Assembly: GCF_036370855.1 (NCBI RefSeq)
Contig: NC_088117.1
Location: 7,502,001-7,566,000 of the forward strand
Direction: 5' to 3'
Length of the DNA stretch: 64,000 nt
Origin: Dromaius novaehollandiae
Taxonomy: Eukaryota > Chordata > Aves > Casuariiformes > Dromaiidae
Shown in pieces: positions 1 to 10,726 of this stretch. A program made the translations under genes and the position numbers. The notes under the pieces were generated by a model. That model worked only from the letters and a program-made list of their open reading frames with translations. It did no database searches and was not told the DNA's origin. Within the stretch, counting starts at the first letter, position 1; every line of letters begins with the position of its first letter.

Positions 1-2034
1 AGCCGTCGGAGGAAGGTCCCTCTGTGAGAGGGGGACAAAACCAGCAGAGCTGAGAAGCCAGTGGGGCCAACCAGCTGCAGCCAGGGCCAGGGCAACGCAC
101 TCACTACCTCAGGATGAAGAAGTCAGCAGCCAAGGGGTCATTCTCGATGGCAAAGCTGATCTTGAGCAGGGCTCCTCGCAGGTCCCCACACAGGGCCTTC
201 GTCACTGCCTCGGCCTTGGCCTCCTGGCTTCGTTTCAGCAGCCTCTGCTTCAGAGCTTGGGCAGCTCCATGCCGTGGCTCCAGCTCCAGGGCCCGCTGAA
301 TGTCCTGGTGACACAGGGCCAGCTGCCCAGGAGGCCAGGTACCATCAGGGCCTGGCACTCTCCAGAGCATCCCCAGTCACCAGGAAGTCACCCAGGGTCC
401 CTCACAGATCTGGCCAGTCCGGAGGTCAGTGTGTCCCAAGCCCACCAGGGCTTTCTGACAGACAGCTCTAAACCCCAATCTCAGCAGGGCAGGAATCGCC
501 TCACCCAACAGGCCATGAGGGGACATCATTGCTGACAGAGCATGGGTCAGACCAGGGTCTTCCCATGTCTCCTGCTTCCCTGGTGCATCACAGCTCCCTG
601 CACAAAGGCATCCCATAACTCCAAATCCAAACAGCTTCACCACATCGAGGTTGCTCCAGATGCCCGAGCAGAGGGGAGCAATGCCCCTTGGCAGAGAGCC
701 CCTGAGCAAGGCTGACACAGCATCGCATCCCCTTGCCACACGCGGTGGGAGGGACCAGGAGGGCCATACCTGCCCAAAGCGCGCATAGAACGAGGCGCGG
801 AGCACATATAGATCAGGGTTACTTCCATCTTCTTCCAGATCTCTGTTAACTGTCTGGAGGCACTCCGGGAACTTGTTGAGGGCAGCAAGACACACGATAC
901 TGCAAGACAAGATGGGCAAGGCTGGAGGGGAACCCACAGCAGCACCAGCCCAGCTAAACGGCCTTGCGCCACCCCTGCTTTACCTCCTCTGGCGAAACAC
1001 CCTGCAGTGAGGCTGCAGCTCAGCTGCCCTCGTGAAGGCCTCCAGGGCCTCACAGTAGAGCTCCTGGTCAAGCAGACATCGGCCCTGCAAAAACACAGCA
1101 CCAGTTGGCCAAGGGACAGGACCACGAATGGGGATAGGGAAGTGGTGGCTCACTTGCAGGCCAAGGACCAGGGCCAGGCGTGCCAGGCAGGGCTGCTGTT
1201 GCGCAGGGGCCAGGGTAAGCGCCTTCCTGAAGTTCAGCGTGGCCGACTGGAAGTCACAGAGCTGGAGGAAGGCCTCTGCCCGCTGCTGGTACAGCTCTGC
1301 CTGCACCACGGACACCCTCAGTGCATACTGCCCCCAGCTTAGCTCTGCTCAAGCTTCCCAGGACCAGCCCAGCAAGCGGATAACGCCACAGTGAACAGCA
1401 TCCTCGAGCCAGACACTGGCATTGCAGCTGGCCTGAGCTGTGCTGCCTCCCATCCCCTGCTCCCAGCCTGAGGTGTCTGTCCCCCGGCCCTGTGGGGATC
1501 CTTTACCCTCTGTGGATCCAAGTTGATGGCTTTCGAATAGCAGGTGACGGCTTCCTCCCACTGGCCACGGGAGGAAAAGTCCAGCCCTTTCTGCCAGCTG
1601 CAGAGAAGAAAAAGTCATAAGCTAGATCCAGCCACGTGTTCCCAGGCTAGGGGACCGTCATGCAGCTTCCACCAGGAGGAGCTGAACCAAGTCCTGCTCC
1701 GCAGGCAGGGCCAGGGCCCACCGGGGGCTGCGGGGCTGGCCAGGGGACCACATGGCCCCACTGCCCAGAGGTCCCCTCAGGACTTGACCACTGCCAAGGA
1801 CAGTTTGAGAGCAGGACATAACAGTCACGAACAAGGGAAACGTGGGGACTTACTGCTCCTGCATCCTGTCCCGCACAATCACAGGGAGGTAGCTCGCCTC
1901 CCTGGGGCCCTCAATGCTGCGCAGACACTGGCCAGGCCTGAAGATCTTTTCCAAGGACCTCTCCCAGCCTTCCTGTACCTGCTCTTCTGGCACCGCAGTT
2001 GGAAATAGCTCCCCCGCCTCCATCTCCATCTCAC
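1..2034 (-). CDS. TTC16: TTC16, tetratricopeptide repeat protein 16 (5' part, runs off left edge)
   Basis: Six visible coding exons read right to left: 1854-2034 (ATG at 2029), 1507-1597, 1154-1327, 984-1084, 770-899 and 108-322. Each is bounded by AG and GT and the joined frame stays open for about 295 residues. The protein is a chain of TPR helices. Recognisable stretches are WEEAVTCYSKAINLDP, AEAFLQLCDFQSA, ELYCEALEAFTRAAELQP, LEEDGSNPDLYVLRA and FAIENDPLAADFFILR, which match the order of the vertebrate TTC16 protein. The rest of the TPR region and the tail lie beyond position 1. The protein is thought to be a scaffold with expression in ciliated cells and testis (family knowledge). The start at 2029 gives MEMEAGEL and sits six bases inside its exon; an upstream coding exon is possible but not visible. 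The gene is head to head with PTRH1. Confidence 0.9.
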
Positions 2035-2860
2035 CTGGGGGGACAGTGCTGCTGCTCACACACACACCCAGGTGGCCTCTGTCCCCAGCCCCACTCTCAG
2101 GCCCCAGTAACCCCCCCACAGCTCACTCTGGCTTTGCTCCTTCCATTTTGCACCCCCCCATCCCTGGGCCCCCGAACTCCTCCAACCTCCCTGACGCCAG
2201 GCAGGCTCTGAGCAGCCCCCGGGGCTGGGGCAGGAGATGCCTCGCCTTGCTCTGCCCAGGCAGGGCCAGCCGCCAGGGCCCCCCTGCTCCGAGGCTATCC
2301 CAGCCGGCCACCTCCCAGGGTTGCTAGGCAGGAATGCCGGGGGGGGGGGGGGGCAACACACACCCCATCACCCCCCCAGCTCACCCACGTCCTCGGAGAG
2401 CACCCCAGCAACCCCAGAAGAGAGCAGAAGGCACGAGGGAAGGGCCACAGCACCCCCGACAAGGGCAGATTCACAGTCGAGGTGCTGCAGCACCACCAGC
2501 TCCCATTTCTACCTCCCACCCCGACCCGGGGCTCCATGGGGCACCCCGCAGCTGGGCCCCACCAGCAGGCCCGGGCACTCAGAAGGCAGCTGGATGCATT
2601 TGCCCGCTGCAGCGGTACATGGGGTGCTCATTTCGAGCAGCCCAGGGCCAGGAAGGACCCAAGTGAAGCGAGGCCACATCAGCCAGCTTGACCTCGACAC
2701 AGGGTACCACAACGCCTGGGCCTCAACCACCGGAGAGGGGACGTGAGTCACCCGGGGAAGGGAGGAGCTGGACCCCGAGGAGCCACCGCAGGACGGGGAA
2801 CGCAGCAGTCCCGTCCCCGCCCCGCCCGCAGGCTGGCCCGAAACACCGCACCACCCCCAC

Positions 2861-2908
2861 CTGCCCTTAAGCAAAATGGCGGCGCTGCCCTTAAGAAAGA
2901 TGGCGGCA
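2861..2908 (+). repeat. Tandem 24-bp duplication carrying YY1-like motifs
   Basis: Two adjacent 24-base units, 2861-2884 and 2885-2908, differ at three positions. Each has the form CTGCCCTTAAG followed by an ATGGCGGC core. The core matches the YY1 motif (AAGATGGCGGC) that is common just downstream of housekeeping start sites. The unit is about 80-130 bases upstream of the PTRH1 start codon. Confidence 0.75.
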
Positions 2909-2964
2909 GCGCGCGGGGCGGTGCGCAGTAGCGTAGCGCTCGGCCATTGGCGGCGAAGGGCGTG
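2875..2964 (+). other. Possible short upstream ORF in the PTRH1 leader
   Basis: The first YY1-like core contains an ATG that opens a 29-codon frame (MAALPLRKMAAARG...) ending in TGA at about 2962-2964, 25 bases before the PTRH1 ATG. It would only matter if transcription starts upstream of 2875, which cannot be read from the sequence. Confidence 0.25.
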
Positions 2965-2989
2965 ACGTAACGGCGGCGGGCGGGGCGAC

Positions 2990-5955
2990 ATGCAGGCGGC
3001 GCTGCTGGCGGGGCGCGCGCGGCCCCTCGTGAGCCGGGCGGGGCCGCGCGTCCTGGTGGGGCCGCGGGCGGGGCGGGGCGGGGCGGGGGGGGACGCCAGG
3101 GGAGCGAGGGCGGGGGGGGCATCGGGGCAGCCCGGGGGGGCGGGGCTGGGGGAGCCCTGGGGGGGCGGGTGTGGAGGGATCGGGCTGGGGGAGCCCTGGG
3201 GGATCAGGTCTGGAGGGGATCGGGTCTAGGGGAGCCCTGGGGGGGCGGATGTGGAGGGGATCGGGTCTGCAGAGGATCGGGACTGGAGGGAGTGGATCTG
3301 TGGGAGCCCTGGGGGATCTGGTCTGCAGGGGATCTGGTCTGGAGAGTAAACGGGGCTGGGGAAGCAGCTGGGGGATCTGGTCTGAAGGGGATCAGGTCTA
3401 ATGGGAAGCAGATCTGTGGGAGCCCTGGGGGATCTGGTCTGGAGGGGAGCGGGTCTGAAGGGAGCAGGTCCAGGGAAGCACTGGGGCAGCTGGTCCAGAG
3501 GGGATCAGGTCTGAGGGAGAGCGGGTCTGGGGAAGCAGCTGGGGGATCTGGTCTGGAGGGGATCAAGTGTGGAGGGAGCGGGTCCGGGGCAGCACTGGGG
3601 GGGCGGGTCTGGGGAAGCAGCCGGGGGATGGAGTCGGGGGGAGCAGGGGGCTCGGCCCAGCTGACGGCCCGGCTGCGGCGCGGGGCAGGTGGCAGGTCTG
3701 GGCAACTACGGGCTGCGAGGGACGCGGCACAGCGTGGGCATGGCCGTGCTGGACCGCCTGGCCGGGCGGCTGGCGGTGGCCGACCGGTGGCGAGCGGACG
3801 GCCGGTGCTGCGGGGACGTGGCCGTGGCCACGGCGCACGGCGTGGAGCTGGTGCTGCTCAAGCCGCGGAGGCTGATGAACCTCAACGGGCTCAGCGTCGC
3901 CAGCGCTGGTGAGCGGCTCGGCAGCGTCCCCGGGGAGCAGCCTGAGGGGGCTCACAGATCCCTGGGATCTTAACCAGGGCCATGCTTTCTGCGCTGGGTC
4001 TGCCGTGCCCCTCAGACCCCCCCATGCAGGGGTTTTCTCTGTACACTCACCTCCCCCTCGGCTCGTAGCTCCTCCTGGACACAGTCCTGAGCTGGCTGCC
4101 GGGCGGCCCCGGCAGTGTGGGGGGACCGGCTGGTTGCAGAGCGGCCCAGGCTCCTGCACGCACCACCATGCCACCAGCCCCCACAACAGCCCTGCCATGT
4201 CCCCCTGTCCCGCAGCCCCAGTCTGAGGGCCAGGGCGCAGTGAATCAGTCTCCCCCTCACCTCTTGGGCCATATTTGTGTTTCTAAAGCCAAGATGTACA
4301 ACCTGAGCCCGGAAGACATTTACCTGGTTCATGACGACCTGGACAAGGCCCTGGGGAAGGTGGCGATCAAGCTGGGAGGCAGCGCAAGGTAGGGGGGAGA
4401 GGGAGGGGAGAACAGCAACGTCCCAGCAGCTCTCCAAGCCACGCTGGGTGGCCCAGGTTCTGCCTCTGCGAGCTGGTTTGGGGCCTTGCCGTGCCCCTAT
4501 GGGCACTAGAGCAGTTCCTGGCCCTGTACCGCCAGCGCTCGCAGCCCCAGCGCCAAGCCTTGGGCCTGATCCCAGCTACAGAGACAACAGCTGGCTGTTT
4601 GGGCAGCCTCTCAATTCCTGCCCTGGCAGAGAAAAGGCAGGAAGCCTCCTGGAGGTGGCTGTGGGCTGGATCCAGCCCATCAGCTGCACCACATGGACTT
4701 TATATAGTACCTCAGGGCCTGATGCCTCCGCTCCGCCAGCCCCAGCGTCAGCTCCTGAATTAGCCCCTGTTTAACTTAAGGAACTCTTCTGCTGTGGGCT
4801 GGGGCACTGATGGTGCTGGAATCTGCTCCCGTCTTGGTTGCAGCAGGGTTGTTCAAACTCAGCAGCTGCTGCCCAGAATGGTGTTGGGCCACGGTGCTCA
4901 GTCGCAAGTGTGCCAGCTGCGGCGAGAGCCGAGACGCCCAGAACGTGCTGTCCCAACCCGGCTTCCCTTCGTCCCCCCCACAGCCAGCCGCTTTCAGCCC
5001 CAGAGGGCTCAGACATGCCTGCAGAGTTAGGGTGCAGGAGCTGCATCCCCTGGCTGGGACAGACCATGTCCCAGAGTCCCTGCAGCGAGGGATCCTGAGC
5101 ACCATGCTGTGGTGGGGGGTCTCTCACAGACTGACAGTGGGTTTTGTTCTTCTCTCCCTAGGGGACACAACGGGGTCCGATCCTGCATCAGCGCTCTGCA
5201 CTCCGATGTGAGTGGGCTCTTGGGGAAGGGATCTGTCCTGCTCCTGCCTTGGTGCTGGCTTGCCACCCCCCACACCCCTTGGACGAGCCCCAGTCCCCTT
5301 CCTTCCACCCCTTTGCTCGTTCCCCCCTTCCTTCCCTCTGCCCGTGCTTCCCAGGGGCTGACGTTGGCTGGGCCCCAGTCGAGGACATGGAAACAATTAG
5401 CTCGAGTGGCTCCGCCTGGCCTGGCAGGAGCCTGGGGCCCACCAGAGCCCGACAAAAGCCTCTTCCCAAACTCCTCGGTTTTGGAACAGGGCCTGGAACT
5501 GCTCCAGGGGAAGGTGGGGAGGCCAGTTTCCCTCACTGTCACCCAAGCCGTTGCCCTGTGCAGCTCTGTCCCTCGTCCCCTCAAGCTGCTCAGAGCCAGC
5601 TCCAGGGCCTCTGGGCTCCTCTCCTGACCTCTGTGCCCAGGGCCCATGAGCCTCTGCCATACTGGTGTGCCTGGGGCAGCTCCCCTCTCAGCCCAGCCCC
5701 CTCAGGTGCCTGCTGGTGGGGACCAGCTGCCAGCAGCTCCTCCACTCACTCCTTCCTCAACAGGAGATGACACGGCTCAGGGTCGGCATTGGGCGGCCAG
5801 AGGGCGAAACGACAGTGACCTGCTACGTCCTGGGCCCATTCAGCAGCAGGGAGCAGGAGATGCTGCAGCAGGTCCTGGCCCAGGCAGCCACTTGCCTGCT
5901 GGAGCACATCCTGCGGAGGAGAGCACCCAGGGGAGAGCCAGGGGACAGGGGGTGA
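2990..5955 (+). CDS. PTRH1: PTRH1, peptidyl-tRNA hydrolase 1 (bacterial Pth type)
   Basis: Five exons: 2990-3055, 3689-3908, 4289-4388, 5162-5207 and 5764-5955 (TGA), total 624 nt, 207 aa; the human protein is about the same length. The enzyme cleaves the ester bond of peptidyl-tRNAs released from stalled ribosomes so the tRNA can be reused. All key residues of the Pth fold are visible: Asn28 in VAGLGN, the catalytic His36 in TRHSVG, Asn86 in LMNLNG, Asp111 in YLVHDDLDK, and Asn132 in GHNG. Exon 5 carries LRVGIGRP and a C-terminal helix. The first 22 residues ([20 protein letters not shown]) have no acidic residue and several arginines, which fits a mitochondrial targeting peptide (inference). 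Exon 1 lies in a CpG island. The gene is divergent from TTC16 and convergent with CFAP157. Confidence 0.96.
3110..3640. repeat. G-rich minisatellite in PTRH1 intron 1
   Basis: Most of intron 1 consists of imperfect repeats built from GGGGATC(T/A)GGTCTG and GGGGAGCCCTGGGGG. The long open frames through it on both strands are a by-product of the repeat and show no protein similarity. The G-runs could form quadruplexes on the plus (coding) strand. Confidence 0.8.
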
Positions 5956-6393
5956 CGCTGACCCTTGAGGACCTACGTGGCTGATGGATAGGGCGCTCTG
6001 GGCTCTGCTGGGTGACCATGGTGCTGAGCAGCGTGGGGTTTGCCAGGCGTCCTGGCAGGACACAAGGACAGCCCTAGTCCAGCCCCAGTCTCCACCTGTA
6101 CGGATCCAGGCAGCTCCTCTCCCGCGCAAATCTCTGCAGTGGTTTTATAAGGCAGTTTTGCACAGACGTGAAATAAACCCACAGCCCCAGCTCTGCCCTG
6201 CTCCTTTGCCTGCAGGGCAGGCTCCCGTCGTGCTCCCCCCTGCACTGCCAGCCGAACTCTGGCTGTCCCTGACTGCTGGGCTGGTCCAGGCTGGAGCTCT
6301 GGGCATCTTCCTGTCCATCTCATGGACTAAAAGTCATCACTGGCGGTACGCACAGTTCAAATGTGGCAGATAGGGGACATGGTTGGGCTCAAA
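5956..6393. other. Intergenic interval between convergent PTRH1 and CFAP157
   Basis: These 438 bases hold the PTRH1 3' UTR and poly(A) signal. No AATAAA or ATTAAA was seen on the minus strand for CFAP157, so its 3' end cannot be placed; its tail may use a variant hexamer or overlap PTRH1. Confidence 0.6.
6172..6177 (+). terminator. PTRH1 poly(A) signal AATAAA
   Basis: A canonical AATAAA lies about 217 bases after the PTRH1 stop, inside the interval between the two convergent genes. It is the first such hexamer on the plus strand after the stop and gives a short 3' UTR. Confidence 0.75.
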
Positions 6394-9300
6394 TCAATGT
6401 TCTTGTCCCTGTTCCTCCAGCCCAGGCTGGAGGGAAGCTTCCAGAGGGGTAGGGGTGAGTGTTGGCAGGCAGAAGGCCCCTCCGAGGGTTCCCCCAGCTC
6501 TGCCTGGTGTCTCGCCTTCAGGCTGCGGCAGGGGCTCAGGCGGTGCCGGGATGGGTAGCCCGGGAAGGTGGCCGGAGCCTCTCAGCGTATGCATGAGGTG
6601 GGACACAAGCAGCTGCATCTTGGAGGGCGCCTTGTTGGAGATCCCGGGGAAAGCTCCTGGGGGCAAGGCGGGATGCACCTGGCTGGAGCTGCAGGGCCAG
6701 AGGGGAGAGCAGGCGCTCAGGGAAGGGAGGGGATGGAGGCAACGTGGCCCCAGTGTGCAGGGTTTGACCCCTGCAGAGGGGGCCTGAGCAGGGCCCTGCT
6801 GAACGTGCCGGGAGGAGGAAAGCTGTATGCGTGCGGGAGAGGGGTGCAGTATACCTGCTTTTGGGTGTGTTTAGCTCATGGGTCTTGCTATCCTTCAAAG
6901 CCAGCAGCAACCCTGCAGCCGGGGACTCTGACAGCTCCTGCATCATCAACCTGTTCCGCAGCTTGGCCCAGTGCTGGGATTTTCCCATCCTCTCCGACGG
7001 CCTCTGCACAGGGACAAGAGGGAATGGGCTGGGTGTCTGCTGCAATAGCCCTTGGGCTCCAACCCAGCAGGGTACAAGGCAAAGTCACTGGTTCCAGTGG
7101 GAGCCTGGGGGCTGTTTCCTGCTCAGGAAGACAGGATCACTGCCATACAGAGAGGAAAGAGATGCAGGGTAGGGCACAGCTCTGCCACCAGGACTGGTGC
7201 GGCTGAGGAGGGAACATCGCGTCTGGGGGCTCAGCCCCAGGGGCTGCAGCCTCTCACCTCCCTGGGGTCCCTGCTGTTGGCTCTTCCCTTGCTCAGAATA
7301 TTCTCCACGCTCCCCATGAGCCCCATCTCTTCTGAGGCCCCGGGCTGGCACTGCTGTTCAGACATGATCTTCCTCACCGTGGCTCGTGAGTCCTCCTCCT
7401 CACAGCTGCGGGAGCAGAAGAGACAGGCACATGCATGGCCTGGAGCAGAGGAGCCACCAGCACCCCGTGTCGCATCTAGCTTTGAGGCAGGCAGTACCAC
7501 AGAGGTGCTGAGCCTGGCCAAGCTGGGGGGCAGAGTCAGTGCCCCCCACATGCCCAGGTCTGCCTTTCCTTGCTTCCTCCGCTCCAGCTCTTTGGAGCTA
7601 TTTCTCCCTCAAGAAAATGCTGACCTCAAGGGCTTTAGCAAAGGTGGGGGTAGGGGTCCCCTTTTGAGTGTTGTGTCCCTCTTTTCATCCTCATAGTGAT
7701 TTTCCTGTTCTGACTTTTGTAGGCTCCAAAATCACTTCAGCCTCATTGAAAAACAGTAGAAATCGAGAGCCGCCTGGAATTTTATACCTCACCAGCACGT
7801 GAGATCTGCTGTCACCGAGCCAAAGCAATTGGCTGGGAAGTTTCAGGGCTGTCCTCACAGCTTTGGAGTTAGATTTTTTTTTTTCTCCAAAACACTGGAG
7901 TTTTCAACAGTTGGGGAAATTCTGGCTCCTCCAGGCAAGGTCTGTTATAGGTCTCATGCCAGGCAAGGTAGCCCAAGGAACAGTTTCTACCCGCACCAGT
8001 GCTGCTTCCCAAAGGCCCTGGGCTCTGCTTGGCAGGTCCTGTCCAGGCTACTTAGTCGGCGAGGTCTGCTGGGTCCAGCCCCACGGAGCGAGCAGCCCCT
8101 TTGCCACCTCCGGGCAGGCACTGGAAGGGATGCGGGACCCTGGCTGGGTCACACGTACCGCAGCACCGCTGCTGCTTCCTTCAGCTGCTCCAGCTGGCAC
8201 TGGACCTTCTTCCACGCCGCCTCGTCCCCCAGCCCCTGCAGCATCTCACATAACGTGGTCAGCATCGAGATCACCTGCAACCGGGAGACAGGCAAAGAGG
8301 CAGAGGACAGATGTCCCCAACCTCCCGTCGCCTCTCCATCCGGCCGTGCCACCCTTGCCTACACTCGCTTCCCCTCCCACGTGCACTGTCTCCCCACTAC
8401 AAAGCTGCTCCGGTGCTCAGAGCGCCCCAATACCGGCTCCCCGGGGAGAGGGGGATGGACGCTGCACACGGCTATGTCAGCCCCTTCGCTCCCCAGTGAC
8501 CCCTCTCCAGGATGTGGGCTGGGACCTTGCGGTTGCAGACCATGCGCCTGGCCATCTCCTTCTCCCTGTCCTTCAGGAGATCCACTTGGATCTTCAGGTC
8601 ACGCATGACTGCCTGGAGCTCCTCGTTATCCTTCAGGAGGTCCCTGTTGTAGCTGTTCAACCTGCCCAGCTGGGCCCTGAGGGCCACATTCTCCTGGATG
8701 ACCTGTTGGGTGGTCTCAGACATCCTCCTGTGCGTCTCAGTTGCCAAAGCTTCCACCCGCTGCTCCATCTCCTTCATCAGGCTGCGAGGAGAAGGGGGCA
8801 CAGCCCCCCAAACCGTGGGTGAAGGGAGCAGCCAACCTCCACAGGACTGAGGCTGCAGCTGCCCCCCAGGTGCACCCACGGCCCTGCCAGGACTGGGGCT
8901 CACTCCATCCCTCACAGCACTTTCCCAAGCCCCTCCATGTCACCCACTCTTCCAGCCTTGATTCCCCCGATGGCCTGGGCAGCCTGGAAAAGCACTTGCC
9001 CAACCCCAGCTGCAGGGAAACTGGGGCACAGCAAGGTGACAGGAACAGGCAGGAGCAGGGCTTGGGGAAGCCCTTCATCCCCAGACAGACCTCTCCTTGT
9101 CCAGCATTGCTTTCTGCTCCAGGCTCTTGACTACGCCCTCATGCTTCTCCTCTTCCTTTTTCAGTTGCTCTTCCAGTGATGTGATTTTGGCCTTGAGCTC
9201 CTCGTTTTGTAACCGGAGCTCTTCCACCTGCTCACCTGCCAAAGAGACCCCGAGAGGTCCCTCCCGCCAGGCCTGCTGCTGGGGGGACCAGCCAACAGCC

Positions 9301-10201
9301 ACGGCAGCGATGACGCTCGCAGCGAGCTGGGAGGCTGCACCCACCCTGGGGGTCACGGCAACCAGGGTGCCCTCAGCACCCCCCCGGGTGATGATGCTGA
9401 AGGGGGGGGAAGCCAGGTGCCAGGCAGGGGTGGAGAGAGGGGGTGGCACTTTGGGGCATGGCAGGGAGCTCAGAGCTCCCCCTGCTCCCCTGGACAAGGG
9501 TTGGCTGCAGCATTTCTAGGGAAACTGCTCCTCCACCCCAGGCGCCCCTCGGTTTTCAGCCGAACGTTGCCCTGCGGAGCATCTGCTCTCTCCGGAGAGC
9601 TGGGGTTAAAAAGCAACTGTTTCCCCTCCAAACCTGGCCACAGACCCGACGCGGGCTGGTACCCAGCAGGGCGCAGCTGCACGCGCTGGTGCTCAAGCCG
9701 GCGTCAGGCTTTTGGCTCCAAGGCCAAACCCTCCGCTGGAAACATCGGCGCAAAACGAGGGAAAACACTGCCAGCAGCGTCGCCGGGGGAAAGGCGAGCT
9801 CTGCAGAAACGCCACCCCCCGCCAGCCTAAACCCACCCTGGGCTCCTCCCTGAGCCCCCTCCGGCTGCCCCACGCCAGACGGCATGGGACGCGGGCTGCA
9901 GGGGGGGACGCGTGGCCTCGCCCAGCCCCGCCGCAGCCCCCCGCACGTTACTTCGCAGCGATTTCTCCGCCGCGAGCTTTTGCTGGAGCTCCTGGGCGAG
10001 GCGGGAGGCCTCGGCGAGCTGCGCCTCCAGGGCCTGGCGGTGGGGCTCGCCGGGCTCCTGCGGCAGCGGCTGGCGGTCGCAGAGGGCGGCGATGCTGTCC
10101 TCCCGCCGGCACAGGGCCGCCAGCAGCGCCGCCTCCGCCTGCCGCTGCTCCTCCAGCGCCCGCTCCAGCCTCTCCAGCGGCACGGCCCCGCCGGCCGCCA
10201 T
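6394..10201 (-). CDS. CFAP157: CFAP157, cilia- and flagella-associated coiled-coil protein
   Basis: Seven exons: 9952-10201 (ATG at 10201), 9091-9235, 8526-8781, 8159-8274, 7258-7405, 6855-7003 and 6394-6688 (TGA). They sum to 1359 nt, 452 aa, with splice phases that agree throughout. The first five exons are almost wholly predicted coiled coil, rich in Glu, Gln, Lys and Leu. Diagnostic stretches are RLQNEELKAKITSLEEQ, SLEQKAMLDKERS, KEMEQRVEALATETHRRM and NRKVISMLTTLCEM, which align in order with mammalian CFAP157 (formerly C9orf117). The C-terminal exon (NKAPSKMQLLVSHLMHT, then Pro-rich) is less conserved. The family acts at motile cilia and the sperm tail and is FOXJ1-dependent in other vertebrates. 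The N terminus appears shorter than the roughly 520-aa human protein. Confidence 0.88.
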
Positions 10202-10726
10202 CGCCCGGCCCCCCGCCGGCGCCCGCGAGGGGCACGGCCCGCTCCCGCCCGGCCGCCCTGCTCCCCTCAGGGCCGCGGCGACGGCGATGGCTCCGGCCTC
10301 CGCGGCGACGGCCCTGGCGCTCCGGCAACACGACGCCCTCCTGCTACAGCTCCATCAAGAACGGGGGGACACTTCCCCCCCATCGCTTAGGGGTCTCCCC
10401 CCCCACGCAGCCCCTGCCCTACGGGACCAGCTCACCCAGTTTAAAGCCCTCGCTATGCCAGTACAAACCACACCGCCGAGGCGCCCTGCTCTGGCCCCCG
10501 CCCCGCATGCACGGCCGACCTCTGCCCGCGGCCCGGCGAGGGAAGCACGGGGACGCGGCGGCTCCCTCCTCCCTCTCCCACCCCGCTCTCCTCCCTCCCT
10601 TCCACGCCTTGCTCCCAGATGGACATCATCCGCCGAGGGGCCTCGCCGAGGGACGCGCTGGCGCATGGCAACGTTGCTCAGCGGAGCAAACCCCCAGGCA
10701 CGGCAGCTCAAAAAAAAAAAGTCTGG
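10202..10726 (-). promoter_or_regulatory. CFAP157 upstream region with RFX half-site
   Basis: The first 130 bases upstream of the CFAP157 ATG are very GC-rich. At 10665-10672 the plus strand reads ATGGCAAC (GTTGCCAT on the gene strand), a strong half of the RFX X-box found at many ciliary genes. The interval ends at a poly(A)/T tract (about 10710-10720) that probably lies just past the CERCAM transcript end. Confidence 0.45.

Larger units (their letters stand above)
2035..2989. promoter_or_regulatory. Divergent promoter region between TTC16 and PTRH1
   Basis: The 955 bases between the TTC16 start exon and the PTRH1 start codon are GC-rich, with a CpG island from about 2740 onwards that continues into PTRH1. 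Near the PTRH1 start are an inverted CCAAT box (GCCATTGGC, about 2943-2951), a CRE-like TGACGTAA (about 2962-2969) and two YY1-type AAATGGCGGC/AAGATGGCGGC motifs. A long G run lies near 2340-2352. An X-box-like GTTGCTAGGCAGG at about 2320-2332 lies on the TTC16 side. I see no convincing coding exon here, though a 5' non-coding exon of TTC16 is likely. Confidence 0.6.
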
